From contig CAAEBS010000037.1 in assembly GCA_900754175.1 (NCBI GenBank), forward strand, positions 1 through 7,839: a stretch of DNA of 7,839 nt, written 5' to 3'. The position numbers and the translations under genes were made by a program. A model generated the notes under the pieces. The model was not told where the DNA came from. It did no database searches and saw only the letters and a program-made list of their open reading frames with translations. Each line of letters begins with the position of its first letter. Positions within the stretch are counted from its first letter, which is position 1. Below, in pieces: positions 5,553 through 7,839 of the stretch. The DNA comes from Clostridia bacterium (GTDB taxonomy: Bacteria > Bacillota > Clostridia > Oscillospirales > CAG-272).

Positions 5553-5969
5553 ATGGAGCCTGAACTCAATTCCTATTCCGGCGCCGCCCTCGCCTACCTC
5601 GGCGACTGCGTGCTGGAGATCTGCGTGCGGGAATATCTCGTGCGGCAAGGCTATTCTTCCTCCTCCCGCCTGAACGCCAAAGCGCTGGATTTCGTCCGTG
5701 CTCCCGTGCAGGCACAGGCAATGAAGCGACTGCTTCCCTGCCTTACCGAAGAAGAAGAGGGCGTTTACCGCCGGGGAAGGAACATCGGGCACACCAACAC
5801 CCCGAAATCCGCCACGGTCGCCGAATACCGGGTGGCTACCGGAATGGAGGCGCTGTTCGGCTATCTTCACCTTGCCGGCAGAAACGACCGTGTCCGTGAA
5901 CTTTTCGGGATCGCCTACGACCTGCCGCTGTCGGATGAAAACGGCACTCTGAAATCTCAGAATTCATAA
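5553..5969 (+). CDS. mrnC: Mini-ribonuclease III
   Basis: A 138-residue RNase III-like enzyme without the double-stranded-RNA-binding domain. Mini-III trims 23S rRNA precursors in Firmicutes as a cytosolic dimer. Visible motifs are ALAYLGDCVLEICVREYL with catalytic Asp18 and Glu22, FVRAPVQAQAM (47-57), LTEEEEGVYRRGRN (64-77), and the final ATGMEALFGYL with the second catalytic Glu99. Length is normal for the family. In Bacillus the gene lies beside cysS; here it follows ymdB with a perfect AAGGAGG (5538-5544) that overlaps the ymdB stop codon. This suggests translational coupling and a shared transcript. It has all catalytic residues and no sign of damage. Confidence 0.93.
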   Translation: MEPELNSYSGAALAYLGDCVLEICVREYLVRQGYSSSSRLNAKALDFVRAPVQAQAMKRLLPCLTEEEEGVYRRGRNIGHTNTPKSATVAEYRVATGMEALFGYLHLAGRNDRVRELFGIAYDLPLSDENGTLKSQNS

Positions 5970-5985
5970 AGAAAGGAAGCTTACC

Positions 5986-7068
5986 ATGCGTAAATTCTCT
6001 CCCGTTCTTTTGCGGGTGTCGGCGCTTCTGCTCGCCACCCTTCTGCTTGTGTCCTGTAAAAAGGATCCCAACACCCCTGACAGCAATGATCCCTCGCAAT
6101 CCGAAAATATCACCGACATTACACCGGTTACCGACGCTCCGCCGCTTTCCCTCCCCGATGCGGATAGGCTTGCCCCATGGGACGAACCCTATCGCTTCTG
6201 CTATTCTTCCAACGGCGACGGGACCTGCAAGATCGTGGACGTCATTATCCATTATCAGCAATCCGAAAACGTCACGCTGGTCATCCCCGAGTTCGCTCCG
6301 AACGGCGACCGGGTCACCAAGATTGCCCCCTTTATTCCCTCGGCGTACACCAATCTCCCCAAGTATCTGCTTCCCGAGGACTATAACGCCCTGCTGGAGC
6401 GGCTGAAAACCTACGGATACAGCGACGACAACTCCGACCTCAACAAATATATTTCCTACGCTACCATCCGGGACCTGTACGTTCTGAAAGAAGTCAAACA
6501 GGCAAAAACCGAAAAGGAAAAGCGTGAAAACGAAGAACTGCTGAAAGAATATCCCATTGCGGAGCTGACGCCTGTTTACGTGCGGGAAACCGACTACCGG
6601 GACGAGACCATGAATGCGATCTCCAAGGTATTCCGCCATTACGGAGGCTTCAGCGAACAGCAGTGTCTGCAAAGTTACCAGAAGTTGTGCAGGCTGATCG
6701 AGCAGTCCACCGAGCTGAGCGCCGACAAAAAATATGCGTTGCAAAACAGCCTGAAGCTCCCCTATCACCCGGAAAGTATCGTGGCGATCGAGCTTCCCGG
6801 TTCGGTAAAATCTCTGGAGCCGTATACGATCTATACCCTGACTTCCCTGAAATCAATCCGCATCGGCGCTGAGGTGAAAGAAATTCAGCCGGATGCTCTG
6901 CTTACCAAGCTCGGCGGAAATCTGACCGTGGAATTCGGCGGTACGACCGAAAGCTGGAAGAAGTTATATCCCGCCACCTACAACCTCCTGGTACACTGCT
7001 CCAACGGCGACGTGGAGCCAAAGGAACAGGAAACCGACCCGTACCAGACGTCCCGCAAGAAAAACTGA
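5986..7068 (+). CDS. BspA-like leucine-rich-repeat lipoprotein
   Basis: A 360-residue secreted lipoprotein. Residues 1-23 are a signal peptide with lipobox LVSC, and Cys24 is the predicted lipidated residue; Lys25-Lys26 follow. Residues 27-60 are a Pro/Asp/Ser/Thr-rich linker. Residues 68-113 start like a BspA beta repeat ('CYSSNGDGTCKIVDV', 'VTLVIPEFAPNGDRVTKIAP'). A helical, highly charged insert, about 125-255, includes KTEKEKRENEELLKE. The repeat then resumes at about 262-345 with ELPGSVKSLEPY, LTSLKSIRIG and a terminal HCSNGDVE. Such LRR_5 proteins act at the cell surface, often in adhesion, but no binding partner is evident here. AAAGGAAG lies 6 nt before the ATG. The upstream mrnC gene ends 16 nt earlier. 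Confidence 0.8.
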   Translation: MRKFSPVLLRVSALLLATLLLVSCKKDPNTPDSNDPSQSENITDITPVTDAPPLSLPDADRLAPWDEPYRFCYSSNGDGTCKIVDVIIHYQQSENVTLVIPEFAPNGDRVTKIAPFIPSAYTNLPKYLLPEDYNALLERLKTYGYSDDNSDLNKYISYATIRDLYVLKEVKQAKTEKEKRENEELLKEYPIAELTPVYVRETDYRDETMNAISKVFRHYGGFSEQQCLQSYQKLCRLIEQSTELSADKKYALQNSLKLPYHPESIVAIELPGSVKSLEPYTIYTLTSLKSIRIGAEVKEIQPDALLTKLGGNLTVEFGGTTESWKKLYPATYNLLVHCSNGDVEPKEQETDPYQTSRKKN

Positions 7069-7110
7069 AACCGGTAAACCCGGAAATTTATAAAAATCAA
7101 GGAGATCCTT

Positions 7111-7617
7111 ATGACAAACCCTGTTATCCGTATCACTGTAAAAGACTACGGCACCATGACCGCCGAGCTTTACCCGGCAAAGGCGCCGAAAACGGTAGCC
7201 AACTTTGTAAAACTTGCAGAGAACGGCTTTTTCAACGATCTGATCTTCCACCGTGTGATCCGTGGCTTTATGATCCAGGGCGGCGGCTACAATGCAGAAA
7301 TGGAACCGAAAGAAACCGACTCCATTCAGGGAGAATTCAAAGCCAACGGCTTTATGGCAAACGACCTGAAGCATACCCGGGGCGTCCTCTCCATGGCTCG
7401 CACCTCTGACCCGGATTCGGCGTCCTCTCAGTTCTTTATCATGCACGAGGACGCACCGCACCTCGATGCCCAGTATGCCGGCTTCGGCAAGCTGACCGAC
7501 GGCTTTGACGTTCTGGATGCCATTGCCACCACCAAAACCGGAAACTACGGCTGGTATATGCAGGACGTGCCGAAAACTCCGGTCGTGATTGAAAAGATCG
7601 AAGTGATAAGCAAGTAA
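7111..7617 (+). CDS. Cyclophilin-type peptidyl-prolyl cis-trans isomerase
   Basis: A 168-residue single-domain cyclophilin that catalyses prolyl cis-trans isomerisation during protein folding. Active-site residues follow the human CypA pattern: Arg48 in FHRVIRGFMIQGG (Arg55), Phe53, Met54 and Gln56 (60, 61, 63), and Phe109 in SSQFFIM (113). The CypA Trp121 position is His117 (HLD), as in many bacterial members with low cyclosporin affinity. There is no signal peptide or lipobox, so it is cytosolic. AAGGAG (7099-7104) sits 6 nt before the ATG, confirming the start. It follows the lipoprotein gene by 42 nt with no terminator and is the last gene of the co-directional run. Confidence 0.93.
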   Translation: MTNPVIRITVKDYGTMTAELYPAKAPKTVANFVKLAENGFFNDLIFHRVIRGFMIQGGGYNAEMEPKETDSIQGEFKANGFMANDLKHTRGVLSMARTSDPDSASSQFFIMHEDAPHLDAQYAGFGKLTDGFDVLDAIATTKTGNYGWYMQDVPKTPVVIEKIEVISK

Positions 7618-7636
7618 GATTTGATTGGGGATGTGA

Positions 7637-7670
7637 CGGGGGAAACTTTTCTGGAGAAAAGTTTCCCCCG
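7637..7670. repeat. Perfect 15-bp hairpin, likely dispersed repeat or terminator-like element
   Basis: CGGGGGAAACTTTTC (7637-7651) and GAAAAGTTTCCCCCG (7656-7670) form a perfect 15-bp stem with the 4-nt loop TGGA, 19 nt after the cyclophilin stop. No T-run follows on either strand, so it is not a standard intrinsic terminator, though it may serve as a transcript 3' end after trimming. Similar GGGGGAAACTTTT hairpins followed by a CGGACCCCTTTC tail are, from memory, scattered between genes in gut Clostridia. That recollection is not checked here. Confidence 0.7.
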
Positions 7671-7672
7671 GA

Positions 7673-7700
7673 CCCCTTTCAAAAGACTTGAAACAAGGGG
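7673..7700. repeat. Second adjacent bulged hairpin of the same intergenic element
   Basis: CCCCTTTCAA (7673-7682) can pair with TTGAAA (7688-7693) and GGGG (7697-7700), giving a 10-bp stem with a 3-nt bulge (7694-7696) and the 5-nt loop AAGAC. It begins two bases after the first hairpin ends, so the two probably belong to one mobile or dispersed unit of about 64 bases. No coding function is visible. Confidence 0.5.
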
Positions 7701-7771
7701 TAGGGTTAAGTGTTGCCGGATTGGTTTACCGTTGCGGGGGTATGGTGCAGGGGTTTGTGCGCTCGACGATT
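7701..7771. other. Non-coding stretch with no recognised feature
   Basis: This G/T-rich part between the hairpin pair and the terminal dispersed element has no Shine-Dalgarno with a start codon, no promoter and no clear repeat. A frame open from a TTG at 7621 crosses it but has no sign of being a gene. Confidence 0.4.
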
Positions 7772-7839
7772 GGAGATCCCGACCTGCGGTCGCCCTGACG
7801 GGTTCGACTCCGGGCTTCGCCCTCCGCTCAGGATGACAC
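7772..7839 (-). repeat. Dispersed GTCATCCTGAGCG...GGATCTCC-type element, cut by the window edge
   Basis: Read on the minus strand from the window end, the sequence starts GTGTCATCCTGAGCGGAG and finishes GGGATCTCC at 7772. This beginning and end match, from memory, a widespread intergenic element of the form TGTCATCCTGAGCG...AAGGATCTC found in many Firmicutes genomes. The interior holds two small hairpins, CGACC-TGC-GGTCG (7780-7792) and GGGC-TTC-GCCC (7812-7822). The element may continue beyond 7839. It is non-coding and its function is unknown. Confidence 0.55.

Noticed and set aside
7069..7110. Separate promoter for the cyclophilin gene (TATAAA at 7089-7094)
   Set aside because: The matching -35 position (TGAAAC) is poor and the start of transcription would fall inside the Shine-Dalgarno.
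7637..7670. Intrinsic terminator of the operon
   Set aside because: The stem is excellent but no T-run follows on either strand, so it is reported as a repeat hairpin instead.
7796..7822. tRNA T-arm-like GGTTCGACTCC
   Set aside because: The flanking bases form only a weak 3-4 bp stem and no acceptor, D or anticodon arm is present. It belongs to the dispersed element.
7621..7836. Small open frame after the cyclophilin gene
   Set aside because: It starts with TTG, has no ribosome site and runs straight through two hairpins and a dispersed repeat.

Overview
The window (roughly 55-60% GC by eye) looks like chromosomal DNA from an anaerobic Firmicute of class Clostridia, most plausibly a gut Oscillospirales/Ruminococcaceae-type organism. 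The reasons are a Mini-ribonuclease III and a YmdB-type phosphodiesterase (both typical of Firmicutes), a glutamine synthetase homologue beside an ANTAR regulator (a pairing known from Clostridia), a BspA-type leucine-rich-repeat lipoprotein, a two-gene ThrE-type exporter, and dispersed hairpin repeats at the right edge of a kind common in these genomes. The placement is inference from gene content and style.

Layout. Positions 1-1013 (minus strand) carry a two-gene ThrE/YjjP-YjjB type transporter whose cistrons overlap by ATGA; the second runs off the left edge. Positions 1014-1270 form an AT-rich divergent regulatory region with two strong promoters facing away from each other, each with 17-nt spacing and an extended -10. 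Positions 1271-3905 (plus strand) hold a tight cassette: an AraC-family regulator, a divergent type-I glutamine synthetase homologue, and an ANTAR antiterminator with a degenerate receiver domain, with gaps of 12-13 nt. Positions 3940-7617 continue on the same strand with a Cof-type HAD phosphatase, YmdB, Mini-RNase III, a BspA-like lipoprotein and a cytosolic cyclophilin. Positions 7618-7839 contain no convincing gene. They hold two adjacent hairpins and the end of a dispersed element of the GTCATCCTGAGCG type.

How the genes may work together. The most notable part is the AraC / GS-like / ANTAR cassette opposite an amino-acid or organic-acid exporter. ANTAR proteins next to glnA are known in Clostridia as RNA-binding antiterminators of nitrogen genes. 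Here the GS homologue appears, by alignment to remembered GSI sequences, to have lost the flap glutamate, two arginines of the nucleotide/phosphate region and one metal-ligand glutamate, and it lacks the usual C-terminal tail. The ANTAR partner has Asn at the receiver phospho-acceptor position. A plausible but untested reading is that the GS-like protein is a ligand sensor or altered-substrate ligase that signals to the ANTAR protein directly, with the AraC protein setting expression of the cassette and possibly of the divergent exporter. The downstream genes look like housekeeping functions (RNA maturation, cyclic-nucleotide signalling, protein folding, an envelope lipoprotein). No obvious terminator separates them from the cassette.
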